Counted from the stretch's first letter, positions 22,397 to 34,684 are shown. The stretch is 64,000 bases of DNA from Fallopia convolvulus (GCA_964016875.1 OZ024724.1:14240501-14304500); one strand, 5' to 3'. The notes: a model not told the origin generated them from the sequence alone. Numbers and translations: made by a program.

Positions 22397-25007
22397 ATGC
22401 CGGTAGGACGAAGAAGGCTTCAGTTTGATAACACATGTTATTACTCAGAACCCGAACGTTCCCTGCACCGTCGACTCCGAGAAAACCGAGCCATGGCCAC
22501 AGCAGAAGAGATGGCTCGCGAGTTAGAGATCCTTCGGACCCAGATGGAGGCACTAAAAGCCGAGAAGGACGGCGCAGACGCCGAAGCTGAGCGTCAACGA
22601 GCTGACAAGGCTCGACTACAAGAAGAGCTTGATGCCTATCCAAGGAATGCCAAAACATACATGTATCCGGAACTGAGGGTGCCAGAATCTCCTATTGTGC
22701 TTCCAGCGATAGAGAAACCTTTTGAGATCAAGTCTCATTTTATATCCTTAATCAAACGGGCTCAGTTTGAAGGGAAACCTGTTGAGTGCCCTATGGAGCA
22801 TATTAGAAACTTTCTTGATTTATGTGACACCATAGCTACTGAAGGTGTCTCATTAGAATATGTTCTGTTAAAAGCTTTTAGATGGTCTCTTACTGGAAAG
22901 GCCCTGAACTGGTTAGAGAGCCTACCTTCTAAGTCTATCAGGACTTGGAAAGCTTTGTATGATCAATTTCTTACAAAGTTTTTCCCTCCTACTAAGACAA
23001 CGGAGTTGAGGAAACGCATCACCTCTTATCACCAGTTGCGTAATGAAACATTTGTTGAAACATGAGAAAGATTCAAAGAGATGCTTAGACTGTGCCCTAC
23101 TCATGGGCAACCTTTATATGTTTTGCAAGAAATCTTTTTCCAGGGTATCAACGCAGAAACCAAGAACCGCATCAACACGCATATTGCGTGCGGTTTTATA
23201 GAGATGAACTCGACAAAGGCGTGGGAACTGTTGGATAAGTTAGCTAATTACGATGCTATGTATGGAACCCAGCAAACTCCACAAACTCAAAAACGTCTCT
23301 ACATACCTAACCGAGAAGAAGTTGACCCAGATGTTAAAAATCAATTCTTACAAGATGAGGTCAACCGTCTGAGGAAACAGGTAAGTTTTTTGAAATCCTC
23401 TCAATCATGTCAAGAATGTGGTTCTTCTTCACATAGTACTTCTGCTTGCACTAACATTGAGCAGGTCAGAACCGCTGAGACAATAGCTGAGATGAACTAT
23501 ATGAGAGGACCATACAGGAACCAGCCTAATTATAATGACAGGTCGAACAATTATCAACCATGGGGCAATCAAAATACAAGTCAAAACTACGCAGGACCCC
23601 CACCAGATAGACGACCTTCACCATATCGATCTCCAGGCTATCAGGAGACGCCATCATGGGTTCAGGAGATAAAGGAGAGCATCAACGGAGTGAACAACAA
23701 AGTTGATGACGTTCAAGCCAAACTGAACCAACAAGATAAAAGATGGGGAGAGTTCGATATTTGGAAGAGGAGTGTTGATTCCCAACTAGGGGACCTAGCT
23801 GCACGGATTCCAAGACCACAAGGGCAACTCCCGGGCCGCCCCGAGGAGAACCCTAGAGGCCAAATAGCAGCGGTACACCTCAGAAGTGGGAAGACACTAC
23901 CGGAGAGAATTCAAGATGAAGAGAAGGAGGAACAAGACCTCGCCAACCAGCTCGTTAACGAGCCAGCGAGAGCACATACCGAGCCTATAAACCAGGATGA
24001 CGAGGCTCCGAGGATCCCTAACGACCCTACCACAGGTATGTTCTCTAAACCGAGCCTCCCTCTCAGTTCCAGGGTAGTTAATGACCCCACCAAGGTCGGT
24101 AACGACCCGCCGAGGACACCAATCGACCCCAGTGTCGACCCGGTACTCTCACCTCTCGAGCCTAACTTGGTTCCGAGAATGGTGAAATCTCTTCCATTTC
24201 CAACTAAGAAATCTATGGACTCTACGGAGAGTAAGTTCAAGCGTTTCGTTAAGATTCTTCAGGGTATTAATATTTCAGGCCCTGAGCGAAATGCCGGCTT
24301 ACACAAAGTTTTTGAAAGATATTCTTAGCAGGAAAAGATCTATTACAGAGCTGCAAGATGAAGTCAGATCGATAGCTCTACCGGAAAAGCTAGGAGATCT
24401 AGGAAGGTTTGCAATCACAATCGGCATAGCCAACCACAAGTTCACGGCTTTATGCGATCTAGGTGCCAGTGCTAGTCTTGTTCCGCTCTCCATCTGGTCT
24501 AAAGCTAATATGGGACCACTAGAGCCAGTAGACATGAATCTGTACATGGCAGTTGGGTCAAGTGTTAAAGCCACAGGAGTGGTGGACGACTATCCTATTC
24601 AAGTCGGGAAATTCTTTATACCGAATGATTTTATCGTCCTTGATATGCATGAAGACCCTCATGTACCCATAATTCTCGGTCGACCATTCTTAGCCACAGC
24701 AGGAGCAAGAGTTGATGTGCGGAAGGGACTCCTCACTTTTTATATAGGAGAAGAACGGGTGGAATTAAACTTGGATCAAAAAGCCAACGAACCAGTTGGA
24801 GTCGCACAAATAGAGTTGACTCAACCCGAACTCGACACAACAGTCCCTACCGAGCCACATCTGTCGATCACTGAGTCCCACGTGCAAGAGTTTAACCAAG
24901 GCCATACTATATGTATTACAGAAAAGTCCAAACCACCTTGGCTTTCGGACTACACCGACAATCCAGGGATATCAAGCGTACTAATAGAAGAAAAGGGGCC
25001 TAATTAG
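22397..25007 (+). pseudogene. gag-pro: Element 2 gag-protease
   Basis: It starts MPVGRRRLQFDN. A coiled segment (EEMARELEILRTQMEALKAE) precedes the gag domain (FISLIKRAQFEGKPVECPME, WLESLPSKSIRTW). A CCHC knuckle CQECGSSSHSTSAC and a linker rich in V/R-N-D/E-P peptides, encoded by the TCGTTAACGA words, follow. The protease has CDLGASASLVP and IILGRPFLATAGA. Defects relative to element 3 are TGG to TGA at 23063-23065 inside gag, and a 16-bp deletion near 24275 that shifts the frame just before the protease. It ends EEKGPN at 25007, with no pol. Confidence 0.88.
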
Positions 25008-26309
25008 CAACTCAAGCACACAGAGGCTGTAAGGCTACAAGAGGGGTCCCTCAAGACCCCAACATGGCTATACATGAACCACCATGAGACTAGCAAGGGA
25101 GCTCGTCGGGCTAACGATGTTAAAAATAGCGCTTACGGGAGGCAACCCGCTTCTAGAATAGGTTTAGTTTTTCTTTTATTTTCTTTATCTTTTTAGATTA
25201 TTTCTTAGCTTTCTTTCGTTTTTCTTTTTAGTTTTAGTTAGGATAAAAATTAGAATTTTTGAGCTAACAAGATTTCAGGAGAAAAGGATCGAAAAATCAC
25301 TCCAAGAGGCCACGGTGGCTCGTTAACGACCCACCCAAGGTCGTTAACGACCCGGTTCGAAGACCCGACTCGTCAAGAAACGGGGCAGGTAAGAATTTTA
25401 ACCTAATCTATCCTATCTTTTACCCTAGCCGCCGCCCACCTCTACCCCTTCCCCTCCTATATAAACCCCTTTTACCCCCTTCCACAAATCTACCACTACC
25501 CTCTCAAAATCATACTTCCCCAAACCCAAAAAGCTCTCAATCCCTCTCCCTTCTCTCCCACCGGTTCGGAATCCCTCACTCCACCGACCACCGAGAAGCC
25601 GTCATTACCGGAGCTCGGAAACCGATCACCGACGAGACACAAGTTCGTTAACCACCCCGATTCCGACCCTTGTTCTTCAATTTCTCGATTCTCCGGTATG
25701 ATTTCTAAACCCTTGCTCAAAATTGCATGATTGATTATCTTTAGGGTCGAAATTTTGTGTCATGAATCGTGTTCTTAGAAAGGTCGATTTGCATGCGTGA
25801 TTGTTGTTCATAAAAATTCTTGATTGTGCTTAGTAGTTCATGTTTTAGGAAGAATTATTCATGTTGGATTATCTATTGCAAACACTTTAGTTAGGAAAGC
25901 ATGAATTTTTTTTGTTCTAAATCTTAAAGTTCGAACTTTGCATGTCAAAATTTTGGGTAATTATAGCATGTTCGGGATGGGTAATTGAGCAAGTATGGGG
26001 TGCTTATACCCGTCTTTGGGATTGGTGGAAAAATATAGAAGATTGCATGCTTGATTTGTGCTGTAATTTGAGGTAGATTAAAGTCGGAAATTCTGGTTTC
26101 GTTCTCGGCGGCTCGTTAACGACCCACCCAGGCTCGTTAACGACCCTGCAATGCTTCATCGATCAATCCGAGCCCAGAATCATAAACGACCCAATTGGGT
26201 AGTTAACGAATAATTCCGAGGTTAATTCGAGACCAAGTATGGGGTCTCGTACCTATCTATTTTTGAGTGGATCTTATCTTGGAAAAATCTTGATTATTTT
26301 GTAGGATCC
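25008..26309 (+). other. Element 2 spacer and spliced leader of ORF-X
   Basis: AGCGCTTACGGGAGGCAACC near 25130 is a motif I recognise from other plant gypsy elements; its counterpart is in element 3 near 48715. A GT donor (TTCTCCG then GTATGATT, near 25695) and an acceptor (TTTTGTAG near 26304) define a probable 0.6-kb intron directly before the ORF-X start; both are conserved in element 3. Four exact TCGTTAACGA sites occur as pairs at 25321/25341 and 26113/26132. Confidence 0.55.
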
Positions 26310-27919
26310 ATGGCAAGTTCAAGCAGACCCGCTACCCGAGGTCAGAAGAAGAGGAGGAACCATAGGTCCCCATCTCCACCTTGAGTGGATGATGTGATTT
26401 TGAGCACCCAGAGCCAAGTACGACGCTACAGAGATTTTCTGGAGAAGGACCATTACACCCGATGGTACTCAAAGTCTAGCGTTGTCACCACAAGGATCTA
26501 TACGGATGTCAAAGACGCTTTCATCATTCTTGGGGCTGCCCATCTTTTGAAGCAAGAGAGCTTGCCACACTATCCGGCCCTCACATCCGAGTTCTTGGCC
26601 ACCTTGGAGACCAACTTCTCGTCGAAGACCTCGGCGGGATGGATTCGGTTTCGGCTCGACAACGAGGACCGTGACTTCACAATGGCGGAGTTCAACGCAA
26701 TCTTGGAGCTCCCAAACCCGTCTAGAGATTATAGCTTGAAGGACTACCGAGTGACCTGCACTTGGAGCTACATCACCGGGGAGGTTCAATCCTCCACCGC
26801 GGCGCTATCAGGGGCAAACATCATCAACCCCATCTTCAGGATTATTCTTACAGTCCTCGCCGTGACATTTTGGCCTAAGAGAGAGTTGAACCGGCCTACA
26901 AGGACGGAGGTTGCTTGCTTCCGCACCATCCTTTTTGAGGAGCCCGACCCCTTAAATTTGGGGTACGAATGGCTGTAATACATCGGAAAATCTACCAAGT
27001 CCAAGGAGGTGTGGTGTGGCAATTTGGTTAGCCTCTTGGCTAAGAATCTTGGAGTCGATCTCACCCGCTACACACCGGCTCACGCCAACTCCTCAACAAA
27101 AACTATTGGTATAGCTCTGGTGTCTTCATTCAAGCCGAGGGAGGATACAAGGTGAAGGTTCAAGATCGCATAGTTATACCCACCCTCGACAAGTACGAGC
27201 TTCTCTACGTACCGAATTGGTACGAGGCGTGGAGGGGACATGCCTACCCATTGGAGCCTAAACCGGAGGACGAGCTTTCACTTAGGCCATGTGAAACCCA
27301 GTTTGAGCGGGACGACATGGATGAGGATGAAGATGAAGATGAAGAAGAGGACACCGAGGTAGTAGGCAACGACACCGAAGAAGCTGACACCGAGGGCGGC
27401 ACTGAGGAGCTCAATTTCGAGGAAGAAGACATCGACACAGAGGTCATAGGGGGCAACATCTTCGTTGACGATCCCACCAGGCTCGTTAACGACCACTTCC
27501 AGCCCCATCCCAACCCTGTTAACGAGGCACCCAGCTTCGGTAACGAGGTGCCGAGAGCTCCTGTCGACCCACCACCAGCTCTTGTCGACCCTCATGCTTA
27601 TGGACTCATGCCTTACAACCCGGTGATGTATCAAGACCAGTTCCAGCCTCACTACCCACCACCTCCTCAGCCCGAGTACACAGGATCGAGTATACCACCA
27701 CCATGGGCCGAGGATCTTTCTGCATGGATGCAGCAGCTTCAACTCCAACAGGATCACATTCATAGGAGGATGGATAGATGGGAAACTGTCTATGCCGCTC
27801 GCATGTCGATGGAGGATCAAAGGCAGCGTCAGAGAGAGGCGGAGGACGCTGAGCGTTGGAGGACGATGTACGACTTCATGGGGAACTTTGAGCACTACTT
27901 TCCTCCACCGAACAGTTGA
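26310..27919 (+). pseudogene. Element 2 ORF-X (Athila ORF1-like protein downstream of gag-pro)
   Basis: It begins MASSSRPATRGQKKRRNH, a basic N-terminus. A globular region (about residues 30-230) has YPALTSEFLATLE, FTMAEFNAILELPNPSRDY, AALSGANIINPIFRIIL and FWPKRELNRPTR. This pattern resembles the Arabidopsis retrotransposon (Athila) ORF1 C-terminal domain, though I could not confirm it by search. An acidic run (DEDEDEDEEED), a proline-rich stretch and a C-terminal helical segment (RRMDRWETVYAARMS to FEHYFPPP) follow. Stops at about 26383 and 26977 and an indel before 27152 break it. The function is unknown; it may be a structural or nucleic-acid-binding protein made from a spliced RNA. Confidence 0.7.
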
Positions 27920-29690
27920 TTCAGCTCGAAGATAAAGTTTTTCCTTGTTTCCACTTTTACAACTTTGTATGTTTTTATGTCTTTTTTTTTCTTTTTAAAT
28001 TTTTTTGTTTTCTTTTCTATTTCTTTTCCTTCTTCTTATTTTTCTTACAGTGGGGACACTGTAATTTTAAGTATGGGGTGGGAGAAAGTAGAAAACTTAT
28101 GTCCTAGGTCTTTATGTGTTGGTGTTTATGTGTTTCCTATTACTTTCTGTCGAAAAAAAATATAGAAAAATCAAAAAAAAAAATTTGAAAAATTTCGAAA
28201 AATCTAAAAAAAAGAGAGTTTTAGAATTGATAGATATGCCTTCTTAAGTTCTATGATAGCAATCACTAACTTAATCATATAATTCCTTGCAAGCATGTCT
28301 TTAAAAGTATAGCCGGATTCTCAAACTTGAAATTATTGGTTTTAGAAGAAGATAGCATTTGATGAAATTGAGCACATATACTTTATAGCATAGATGATGC
28401 AATCCAACAAAATTTACCTTGTGAGTTATTTTTGGCCTTATAGGGAGAACATCAAAAATCCCTCTTCTTTTCTTGTGCGATTTACTCTCTTTATGCATAT
28501 TATCTCTTGGAATTGTGATGGTTATCTATTACTTGAGACCCTTATAAGATTTTTAGTTCATTACTTGTGAAGATCATATGATGGAGAACTTATTTTCATA
28601 AGCCCTATTATTTCCTATCTACCTTTACATTATTCCTTCTTTTTGATAACCAATTCTAGCCTGAAACCTTCTATTTTTAGCTCCACAAAAATTATTCCCT
28701 AGCCGAGATAAGCTTGACCCTATCCGGGAATTAGGACTTAGATTGGAGAGGTAAGTTTTGGGTAGTGTTAAAAAGAGAAGAGTTGCTTATATTTTGCTTA
28801 AATTGAAGGGTATTTGGGAAGGGTAGATTGGAAGTCTCTTGTTATTACGTGTAATAAGAAAGGTCTCTTGATAAGAAAAAATGCACAAAATAAAGTTTTT
28901 GATGGATGTAGTCAGAAGAAGAGAAAGAAATGTACGGTAGCTCGTTAACGACCCTGATATGGGTTCGTTAACGAGGCGGCGAAGAAAAAAAAAGAAGAAA
29001 AAAAGAGGAAAAAGAAAAAGAATGATAAAAAAGAGGTGAAGAGTTGAAGTGCATTTGAGTTTAATAGATAATATCAGAGATTCTTTCAAATTGTTATGAG
29101 ACTTTCTAGGATGATAAAGGGTGAGTAAAAATGAGTGTGCATAAGAAGAGTTAGTTTGGTTATCTTTTATGAGAGTTTTTGGTGAGATGTGAGTTGTTTT
29201 TAGGAGTCTTTAATTCCCGGATATTATTAGCACCACATGACCAAAATTTTCCACGCCTTTTTGTTATTACCAAGCCCCATTACAACCCGGCCGAATGAAA
29301 ACTTCTATGAAGTTTTTCATTGAGCCCCCTAAAGTTCTCTTGATGATTCTTTGCTTGTTTTGACAAATCTTGGGTGGAGAGTATTGGTGATATAAGTTCC
29401 AATTTCTATGAGTTTTGGTATATAAGATGAGTTGAGAGATTGAATTTATAAGCCTAAACACTTGAGAGTTGAGTGAAACACAATATCCCTAGAGAGGTTG
29501 GATTGTATTATCTTATGTCTATTTAAGTGCATATATGTGTGAGGATGTTAATAGTCTTTGCTATATTTTTCTCATATGTAGATGTTGCTTTTTAGAAGAT
29601 GGCTATGTCTTGATGAGCATGATTTGTTTTGGTTTTGGTTAGTGTCTTGTTTATTGCTTGAGGACAAGCAAGTCTAAGTATGGAGTATTT
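27920..29690 (+). other. Element 2 3' non-coding region
   Basis: GTGGGGACACTGTAATTTTA with AAGTATGGGGTGGG near 28050, an A-rich stretch near 28150, GCCCCATTACAACCCGGCCG at 29274 and GCTTGAGGACAAGCAAGTC at 29655 match element 1 in order and spacing. A pair of TCGTTAACGA sites lies at 28942/28965. No ORF. Confidence 0.75.
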
Positions 29691-31195
29691 TGATGTTCGC
29701 ATTTTTAGTATAGTTTTTAGTAGGTTTCTTTGCTTATTAGGTTTAGTTTTGTTCAGTTTAGGTTTAGTTTTGAGTGTTTTTAGGTAGTTATGCATATTTC
29801 TATAAAAAGAGTGGAAGCTACGCTATTTTGTGAATTTTGTAGGTTTTAGCGAGGAAAAGAGATATATGGAGCTGAATTTGGAGCATTACAGCGAAAGACG
29901 GAGGAGTGCAAGATTGAAGAAGTCAGAGCTCGAGATCACGAGAGGAAGTGTGGAAGAAAACAAAGCCCAGGCTCGTTAACGAGGTTGTGTGGGCTCGTTA
30001 ACGAGGCCACGAAGGAGAAGATTTGAAGTATTTATTTTATAATTCACCGATCCTGAGGGGGAATTTATTTTCGTGTCGGTTGAGTATCTTTTTAGAATTT
30101 TTTGGGGTTATTAGAATATGTATTTTAGGTCTTAATATCTTCTTAGATTTTATTTCTATCTTGTAGGGTTTGTTTCTATCTTTTTAGGAAAGTTTATATC
30201 TTTTACCCTTTTTAGTTTTTAGCTTTTTAGTATAAATACCCTTCTATCTAGCATAGAAAGGGAGGAAGTTTTTGGAGGAGAATTTTTAGGAAGAGATTTT
30301 CGAAGGTTCGAGAGAGAGAAAGTCGGATCGGAGAGGACCGAGGAGGCTCAGTAGACGACAGTCACCGGGGTCGTTGGTCGCGATTGTGGTTCGGTATTTT
30401 GATGTTTTTCGGTTTCTTCTGAATCTCTGTAAGACGATAATTTTATAATTAATTCGAGTTTTGTTTTGTTTTCAATGTTTCTTTTGATTGAGATTTTTAG
30501 TTTCTTAGTTATGATTAGTGAGTAGTTTCGTTTTCTAGGGTCGGGGTTAAGCCCGGCATAGTTGAGCATGTTTGATGAGTAGGATTGTGTCGTGAATGCC
30601 TTTTATCTTTGATTGAGAATTGTTTGTTTTGTTTATACCAAAACGAAAGTTGAGGTAATTTAGGTTTTTAACTTGATTGAAAGAGAAAGTTAGTAACTTG
30701 AAGGTTGATATTGTTTGAAAACGAAAGTTTCAAGCTCTAGATCCAAAACAAGCAATTAAGTGAATTAGGATGCGAAAGTTTGTTAATTTACTTGCTAAGT
30801 CAACGAAAGTTGATGACTCTATCTGTTTAAAGGCATGATTTTATCTTCTTACGAGTTTTTATGCTTGGCTATGTTGTGGTGTCCCTAAATCCTAGATCTT
30901 TGTTTTATTTGAATTATCTCTAGTGAATTTTCGTTGCTGAGTACTTGCCTCGGTACCGAATTTAATTAGGATTTAATTAGGTCGTTAGTTGAAGTGTTTT
31001 GTGTTCGGTGGTTCGTTAACGACCCTGACAACGTCGTTAACGAGGCTACTTGTGAGTGTTTTTATTTGTTTTTGTTTGCTTTTTAGTAGATTGATAAACG
31101 AACAACCTTGCTTCTTGTGGAACGATCCTGACCTCCCTATACTCAGCGGGGTCTTGATTATAAATTTATTTGTTGTCAAGAAACCCTCATCAACA
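29691..31195 (+). repeat. Element 2, 3' LTR (1505 bp, complete)
   Basis: From TGATGTTCGCATTTTTAG to CCTCATCAACA, followed by CGCCC. TATA box at 30231-30238. Two pairs of TCGTTAACGA lie at 29966/29993 and 31013/31033. The 3' terminal 120 bp (GTGGAACGATCCTGACCTCC onward) match both LTRs of element 3. Confidence 0.92.
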
Positions 31196-31200
31196 CGCCC

Positions 31201-34200
31201 CTCATTCAGATCATTGTCCCCTTATTTTGCATCTACACAACATGCATGAACCCGTGAAGGGCAAACGTCCGTTTCGATTCCAAGCCGCTTGGGCGTCTCA
31301 TGAGCAATATGCTGATTTTCTCAGTTCATGTTGGGATAATTCTCTTCCGTGCATGGAATCGCTTCTTCAACTGTCGTCCAAACTTCAGGAGTGGAACAAG
31401 GAAGTTTTCGGTCATATCTTACATAAAAAGAAACGTCTTTGGGCACGGTTGGCGGGTATTCAAAGGGCAAGGGCGAGGTATGTTTCGCAACATCGTATTG
31501 ACCTTGAGAACCAACTCACAAAAGACTTAGAACTCGTCCTTGAACAAGAGAAACCCTTATGGTTCCAAAAGTCTAGGGCATCCTTTCTCATTGATGGTGA
31601 TCGGAATACAAGATATTACCATCTCTCGACGATTATCCGCCGTCGGGCAAATAAGATTGAACGCCTCCAGGATTCGAATGATGCGTGGATTGAAGATAAG
31701 GCTGCGCTTCAACAATTTGTGGTCCAATTCTTCGCCAAGCTATATACTGAGGAACTTCAAATTCAGCCCGAACTAACTTTGCCATTTTCGGCCACCCACA
31801 ACTTCCCCATGGTGGCGGGTCTGGTGGATGCTTTTAATACGCTGTTTCAACCAGCTGAAGTGTGGGCGGCGTTGCGTGAACTGGGACCGTACAAGGCACC
31901 GGGTCCTGATGGTTTTCCAGCGATCTTCTATCAACAAGGATGGGTTACGGTTAGAGAGAGAGAGTTACTACAACTGTGTTGAATTTCCTTAATCATAACA
32001 TTCAGGAGCAGAATTATTGTGATGCTTTGCTTGTACTATTGCCCAAAGTCGAGCAACCCACTAGTCCTACTCAACTGCGCCCCATCTCGTTATTGAATGT
32101 CATCTTTAAGCTCAGCATGAAAATGATTGTGAAGAGGCTAAAACCGTTCGTTGATGATCTCGTCTCCCCTATGCAATCAAGTTTCATTTTGGGTCGTCAA
32201 ATTGTTGATAACATTGTGATCATGCAAGAAGTTCTCCATACTTTTCATGATAGAAGTAATAATGGTAAATGGATGGTTATCAAGGTGGATTTGGCCAAAG
32301 CATATGATCGTGTACGGTGGTCCTTCTTGAAGGAGATTCTATCAGAGGCGCATTTCCCTTCGAATTTGATAGACTCTATTATGGCTTGCCAGGCGAATGG
32401 AAGGACAAATGTTTTATGGAATGGGGAATCTGTAGGTTCCTTTAGTCCGAAGAGGGGAGTCCACCAGGGAGACCCGTTATCACCTTATTTATTTGTTCTC
32501 TGTATGGAGCGCTTATCTCACATCATACAATCTGTTGTTGGGGCGGGTTTGTGGTCTCCGATTTAGATTGGCGGGGTTCCTCTCTCACATTTGTTTTTCG
32601 CGGATGATTTGCTCTTATTTGCTGAGGCGTCTACTTCCCAAGCAGCAATTATCCAGTGTTGCCTGGACTCTTTTTGCTGGCATTCCGGGGAGAGAGTCAA
32701 TTATGACAAAAGCTCTATTTTATTCTCCCAAGCAGTCGAAATCAGTACGTTTCTGAACATTCCTATGACCGCGGATTTGGGTACTTATTTGGGTGTCCCA
32801 ACCCTCCATGGCCGAGTCAAAAATGCACGATTTCAGTCGTTGCTTGATAAACTCACTAACAAGCTCCGAGGTTGGCAGGCGCGGTCCTTATCTTTCGCAG
32901 GCCGTGTGACTCTCGCTAACTCCGTCTTAACTAGCTTGCCTATCTATATGATGCAATCGACGTTGATTCCTCGATCGATTTGTGATTCAATTGACAAGAC
33001 GGTCCGTGGTTTTATCGGGGGGTCCAGTGATGAGTAGCGAAGGATTCACCTTGTATCTTGGGAAAAAAATCACTAGACCTAAAAAGTATGGCGGGCTAGG
33101 GGTCCCACCCATGCGCGACTCGAACGATGCTGCATTGGCCAAACTCGGGTGGCGAATGGTCCAAGAGCCTGAACGGCTTTGGAGCCGTGTGTTACGAGGG
33201 AAATATTGCAATAACCGACTCGATATGGAAGTGTTCCAACGGCGGCCTCGACAATCTCATAACTGGAAAGGCCTTGTTCATGGCAGCCAATTGCTCTCGA
33301 CAGGGGTAAGAACTGCGGTTGGGATTGGTAATCGCACTTTCTTCTGGACTCATCGTTGGCTGAGAAATCAACCATTGGCTAATTTTGCCTTGCATCCCTT
33401 ATCCGAGGAGCATCTGGGGAGAACCGTAGCTGAGTATTGGACTGGTTCCTCTTAGGACTGGCCTTGTTTGAATCACTTTCTTCCGAGTCAGATTTGTGCT
33501 GAACTAGCGTCTGTGGTGCTCCGACACGAAGACAGCGCCCATGATCGTTATTTTTGGGGACCGACAACATCGGGCACATTTTCCTCTGGTACGGCTAGAG
33601 CATTGATGCAAGAGCCTTCCACACAGCAATCACACCAGGTTTGGTCAGCATTGTGGCATTGTCCTTCCCAACAGCGAGTCCGAAACTTCCTTTATCTCGC
33701 CTGTCACAATGCGTTTCTCTGCAACGCCAATAGATTTAGCCAGGGTCTTTCTTCTTTTGATGAATGTCCTCGCTGTTCGGCTTCGGAAACGGCCCTTCAT
33801 GTGTTAAGAGATTGTCCGAGCTTCATGTCTACTTGGGACACCTTCCTCCCGGCATCAGTTAATCGAGTGGTTTTTTCGGACACATTGATATCAAGGACTG
33901 GATTTGGAACAACGTCCGTCACCGCAATCATCAAAGCAGTCTATTTGCATACGCTGTATGGTACCTTTGGAAGGATCGTAATCAACTAGTTTTTCGCCAA
34001 GCGGATCAACTAGCCAGCGTTCCTATTATAGCTACGAGATCGGCGGAGAATTACGTGAGCTGTCTGGCCGATCGTAAGCGTGGGGCGATGATTGCTAACC
34101 CTCCAGCTGTTGTACCCATGGCCTGGAACCCACCACCGACTGGTTGGGTCAAGGTCAATGTTGATGGTGCTTCCAAGGGTAATCCGGGCCCGGCGGGTGG

Positions 34201-34621
34201 AGGCGGCTTCTTCAGTAATCACGCAGGAGAATTCAGAGGTGCTTTTGTTTTTAGATGTGGTTCCACGGGTGCCCTGACCGCTGAGTTGTGGTCCATTTTC
34301 TATGCGCTTTGCAAGGGATTGGAGTTACAGCTAAGCCACCTGATCGTCGAGACTGACTCCACCGTGGAATGGAAACTGCTCCATGCGGATAAGCTGACAA
34401 CGCATCCTGATTTCCACCTCATTGACAGGTGTTGCACTTTGATCAACAGAACTGATCGGCAAGTCCGAATTCAAACTGTCTCCAAGCGGGTTAACTCCAT
34501 TGCTGATACATTGGCAAATCATGCTTTTACCATTGAGTCTTCTTTTGAATTTTATTCTACTCCTCCTGATTGTATTGTGCCTCTTTTGGCCAATTTGAAC
34601 TCTTCCTTGGCACCTGTTTAA
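31201..34621 (+). pseudogene. LINE ORF2, end of endonuclease, reverse transcriptase, zf-RVT-like region and RNase H
   Basis: It resumes with the endonuclease end (HSDHCPLIL). Reverse transcriptase blocks are KAPGPDGFPAIFYQ, LRPISLLNVIFKL, VDLAKAYDRVRWSF, GVHQGDPLSPYLF and FADDLLLFAEAS (catalytic DD). A thumb region, a CPRCSASETALHVLRDC zinc-finger-like block near 33770 and a type I RNase H follow (VNVDGASKGNPG, AELWSIFYAL, VETDST: D, E, D present). Breaks: an indel in a GA run near 31960, TAG at about 32564, TAG at about 33035 with an indel in an A run near 33065, TAG at about 33453, and another shift near 33890. The frame ends at 34621, about 40 bp before the A tail. Confidence 0.9.
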
Positions 34622-34665
34622 GTTAATAAAAAGCTTTCAGGGCTCTGCCCTCCTTTTCACCAAAA

Positions 34666-34684
34666 AAAAAATAGATGAAAAATA
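34666..34684. repeat. Right target-site duplication of the L1-type LINE
   Basis: AAAAAATAGATGAAAAATA directly follows the LINE A tail and pairs with 8164-8182. Confidence 0.85.

Larger units (their letters stand above)
21477..31195 (+). mobile_element. Element 2: non-autonomous Athila-like LTR element (gag-protease plus extra ORF, no polymerase)
   Basis: It is bracketed by CGCCC at 21472-21476 and 31196-31200. Contents are a deleted 5' LTR, gag-protease, a 1.3-kb leader with a probable intron, an ORF of about 537 codons (ORF-X), a 1.8-kb non-coding region and an intact 3' LTR. No reverse transcriptase, RNase H or integrase is present. Element 3 has the same structure, so the absence belongs to the family and is not an accident of this copy. 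It interrupts the LINE endonuclease domain exactly in frame. The end of the 5' LTR, the primer site and the leader were lost by a secondary deletion near 22335. Confidence 0.9.
8183..34665 (+). mobile_element. L1-type LINE, near full length (about 6.2 kb), split by two nested LTR elements
   Basis: The element survives as three pieces, 8183-9504, 20053-21476 and 31201-34665, that join in frame once the insertions and their 5-bp duplications (CTCTG and CGCCC) are removed. ORF1 has a DUF4283-like domain and a zinc knuckle. ORF2 has an AP endonuclease, reverse transcriptase, zf-RVT-like region and RNase H, the order of plant L1 elements with a C-terminal RNase H. The 3' end is CTCCTTTTCACC followed by a short A run. 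The flanking 19-bp duplication is 18/19 identical. Several stops and indels show that it is dead. It is the oldest of the three nested layers. Confidence 0.92.

Noticed and set aside
27244..27895. Minus-strand serine-rich frames over ORF-X
   Set aside because: Antisense of the acidic run of ORF-X (GAT/GAA codons read backwards as serine).
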